Assembly (NCBI GenBank): GCA_018268955.1
Contig: JAFDVO010000016.1
Coordinates: forward strand, 1-51,798
Source of the DNA: Acidobacteriota bacterium
GTDB taxonomy: Bacteria > Acidobacteriota > Vicinamibacteria > Vicinamibacterales > CAVVIG01
Direction: 5' to 3'
DNA length: 51,798 bases
Made by a program: the position numbers and the translations under genes. Every line of letters begins with the position of its first letter. The stretch's first letter is position 1. The notes below the pieces were generated by a model. The model saw only the letters and a list, made by a program, of their open reading frames with translations. It made no database searches and was not told the DNA's origin. Positions 49,938 through 51,798 of the stretch are shown here, piece by piece.

Positions 49938-51171
49938 CGTCCTGTTTGCGCTGATGCACCCGGCGGAACGTGCCGCTCACGGCCACGCGGCTGCACATGC
50001 GTGGACCATCGAGCCCGGCGTGGTATTACCCCTCGTGGTGATGCTGAGCCTGTACCTGGTCGGCGTCTGGCGTCTGTGGCGAGGCGGGCGTTCGGGGACC
50101 GGTGTGCGGGTGTGGCAGGTAGCCGCCTTCGTGTCGGGTTGCATCGCCGTCATGCTCGCGCTCGTGTCGCCCATCGCTGCCATGAGCGCCGAGCTCTCCT
50201 CCGCGCACATGGTGCAGCACGAGTTGCTCATCGTCGTAGCGGCGCCGCTGCTCGTGGTCGGGACGCCGCTCGTTCCGCTGATGATGGCGCTATCGCAGCC
50301 GATGCGCGTGCGGCTTGTTCGCCTCCTGCATGCCCCCCCGGTGCGGCGCACGTGGCATGTGCTCACCGTTCCCGTGACCGTCTGGCTGCTGCACGCGCTG
50401 GCGCTGTGGACGTGGCATGTGCCGGTGCTCTACGAAGCCGCGCTGGCGAACGACGTCATTCATGCGGCTGAGCACGCGTGCTTCTTCGTGACGGCGCTCC
50501 TGTTCTGGTGGGGCATTGCCGGTGGTCGGTACGGAAGGGCCCGCTACGGCGCAGCCGTGGTGTACGTCTTCGCCACCGCGCTCCATAGCGGGCTGCTCGG
50601 CGCCGCCCTCACGCTGTCGCCAACCGTGTGGTACGACGCGTACGCATCCACCACGACCGCCTGGGGACTCACCGCCCTGGAGGATCAGCAGGCCGCCGGA
50701 CTGATCATGTGGGTGCCTGCGGGACTCGTGTTCACCGGCGTGGGCCTGGCGTTCTTCGCGGCATGGCTTCGCGCGTCCGAGCGGCGGAGCCGATTCGTGC
50801 GGGCTGGCGCCGTGCCAGTGCTGCTGCTCTTGGTGGGGCTCTCGTGGGGCTGCGGACCGGACGTGCGCGCAGAAGCCAGTGCGATGACCGGTGGCGATCC
50901 GGATCGGGGTCGGCAGGCGATCGATCGCTACGGCTGCGGCACGTGCCACGTGATCGCCGGTGTCGCGACGGCGCGCGGGCTCGTCGGTCCTCCACTGACC
51001 GGCGTCGCCAGCCGCGTGTATCTGGCAGGCCATCTGCCGAACGAACCGGACACGATGGTCGACTGGATTCAGCACCCACATGCGCACGACCCGAAGACCG
51101 TGATGCCCGAGACCGGCATCACCGCCCAGGACGCGCGCGATGTCGCGGCATATCTCTACACGCTGCGGTAA
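49921..51171 (+). CDS. ctaG: CtaG-family oxidase assembly protein fused to a cytochrome c domain
   Basis: The 416-residue protein begins with six or seven membrane helices of the CtaG/caa3 assembly family (HMVQHELLIVVAAPLLVVGT, HALALWTWHVPVLYEAAL, HAAEHACFFVTALLFWWGIA), rich in His in helices as expected for copper handling. After the last helix (VPVLLLLVGLSWGCGPD) a heme domain follows with CGTCH in YGCGTCHVIAG and a late Met (TVMPETGIT). The fusion of CtaG with cytochrome c is not something I know as a standard arrangement. It is the last gene of the operon. Confidence 0.88.
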   Translation: MPASSNVLFALMHPAERAAHGHAAAHAWTIEPGVVLPLVVMLSLYLVGVWRLWRGGRSGTGVRVWQVAAFVSGCIAVMLALVSPIAAMSAELSSAHMVQHELLIVVAAPLLVVGTPLVPLMMALSQPMRVRLVRLLHAPPVRRTWHVLTVPVTVWLLHALALWTWHVPVLYEAALANDVIHAAEHACFFVTALLFWWGIAGGRYGRARYGAAVVYVFATALHSGLLGAALTLSPTVWYDAYASTTTAWGLTALEDQQAAGLIMWVPAGLVFTGVGLAFFAAWLRASERRSRFVRAGAVPVLLLLVGLSWGCGPDVRAEASAMTGGDPDRGRQAIDRYGCGTCHVIAGVATARGLVGPPLTGVASRVYLAGHLPNEPDTMVDWIQHPHAHDPKTVMPETGITAQDARDVAAYLYTLR

Positions 51172-51179
51172 CGGACCCT

Positions 51180-51275
51180 AACGCAGAAAACGCTGAAACG
51201 CTGAAACGCTGAAATGCTGAAATGCAGGAATGCACAAATGCAGAAATGCAGAAGGGCAGGCAGGGCAGGCTGGAC
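51180..51275. repeat. A-rich then G-rich repeats (CGCTGAAA, ATGCAGAA, AGGGCAGGC)
   Basis: Units drift from ACGCTGAA to ATGCAGAA and then AGGGCAGGC. The first two match 11020-11135 and the last matches 10137-10201 and 40965-41010. Confidence 0.85.
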
Positions 51276-51334
51276 CGGGACTTCAGCAATCAGCGTTTAG
51301 CAATTGGCAATCAGCTGTTGCCTTGGAGGATCGC

Positions 51335-51736
51335 GTGACTCGTAGACGGGACATCGCCCTGGCTCAGGGGATTTACTTCGCCGCGACCGGCATCTGGCCG
51401 CTGGTGCATATGCCGTCGTTCGAGGCGGTCACGGGGCCGAAGACCGACAAGTGGCTGGTGCGTACCGTCGGCGTCCTCGTCGGCGTCATCGGGGGCGTGC
51501 TGATCAGCGCGGCGGCTCGTAACAAGGTGACGGGCGAGATCGCCGCACTGGGCGTGGGAACCGCCGCCGGGCTGGGCGCTGTCGATACGGTGTACGCCGC
51601 AAAGGGACGCATCGCGCCCGTGTACTTCCTTGACGCGGCGGTCGAAGGCATCATCGTCTCCGCCTGGGAGCAGGCGAGGCCACGCGCCCGACGCGAGGCG
51701 CCCCTGACCTCCGACGACTCGAGTCTCTGGCTCTAA
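51335..51736 (+). CDS. small polytopic membrane protein of unknown function
   Basis: The 133-residue protein has three or four hydrophobic segments (LAQGIYFAATGIWPLVHMPS, LVRTVGVLVGVIGGVLISAA, LGVGTAAGLGAVDTVYAA, PVYFLDAAVEGIIVSAW). It is known only from hypothetical annotations as far as I recall. GTG 51335 is preceded by TTGGAGGA. It stands alone after a repeat tract. Confidence 0.65.
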   Translation: MTRRRDIALAQGIYFAATGIWPLVHMPSFEAVTGPKTDKWLVRTVGVLVGVIGGVLISAAARNKVTGEIAALGVGTAAGLGAVDTVYAAKGRIAPVYFLDAAVEGIIVSAWEQARPRARREAPLTSDDSSLWL

Positions 51737-51754
51737 GACGGAAGTCTGGCGCGG

Positions 51755-51785
51755 AGGACGGAGGACGGAGGTTAGAGGTTGGAGG
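51755..51785. repeat. 7-bp repeat (GAGGTTG/GAGGACG) at window end
   Basis: Four degenerate copies of GAGGACG and GAGGTTG, matching 44600-44660. The tract may continue past the window. Confidence 0.8.
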
Positions 51786-51798
51786 GGTCCAATCCGGT

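Overview
The window is high-GC bacterial chromosome, most likely from an Acidobacteriota member of the Vicinamibacteria type. Supporting signs are two very large Oar-like TonB-dependent proteins with N-terminal carboxypeptidase-regulatory-like domains, an acidobacterial VWFA-related protein, DUF2911, DUF4097 and PEGA proteins, an ECF sigma/HEAT-repeat anti-sigma pair, and many GTG/TTG starts. No phage, insertion sequence, CRISPR array, rRNA or tRNA was seen. Almost every intergenic gap holds degenerate tandem repeats of 7, 8 or 9 bp, and the same repeat families recur at distant loci in both orientations.

Layout. 0.1-6.7 kb: a small membrane protein, a secreted TPR/gluzincin-like protein, a secreted NHL beta-propeller, an AcuI-type quinone reductase gene broken by an internal deletion, and a tandem pair of HDOD proteins. 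7-15.4 kb: two paralogous Oar-like outer-membrane proteins in opposite orientation, enclosing an unexplained structured-RNA candidate (about 10255-10461), two tiny coupled genes, a lipoprotein and arfB. 15.7-18.8 kb: a five-gene overlapping minus-strand operon (mono-heme lipoprotein, TlpA-like thioredoxin, DUF4266 lipoprotein, DUF3570 beta-barrel, ApbE flavin transferase). 19-29.6 kb: DUF2911, M1 aminopeptidase, an NADP-binding oxidoreductase, a TMTC-like TPR membrane protein, a cupin with a histone H1-like tail, a DHA2 drug exporter, a Phd/PIN toxin-antitoxin pair and an N-terminally extended RsmH. 29.7-34.1 kb: an RND efflux pump and its adaptor. 34.3-40.9 kb: PEGA protein, ECF sigma, HEAT anti-sigma, DUF4097, VWFA protein, a CotH-kinase-like protein and an MBL-fold hydrolase. 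41.2-51.7 kb: a respiratory cluster.

Two systems stand out. (1) In the ApbE operon the DUF3570 barrel protein carries D-A-I-S-A-A-S, which fits the ApbE flavinylation consensus, followed two residues later by a CXXCH heme-c motif. This predicts covalent FMN and covalent heme side by side at the periplasmic end of an outer-membrane barrel, in an operon that also encodes the flavin transferase, a thioredoxin and a cytochrome lipoprotein. (2) From 42.78 to 51.17 kb, eight same-strand genes, all overlapping or 1-2 bp apart, encode a lanthanide-type PQQ alcohol dehydrogenase (XoxF-like, with the extra Asp), XoxJ, a cytochrome c lipoprotein, cytochrome oxidase subunits II (with heme c), I and III, a small membrane protein, and a CtaG assembly protein fused to another cytochrome c. 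It reads as a complete alcohol-to-oxygen electron path in one transcription unit.

All functional calls come from motifs and family recall in the given sequence. No database search was run.
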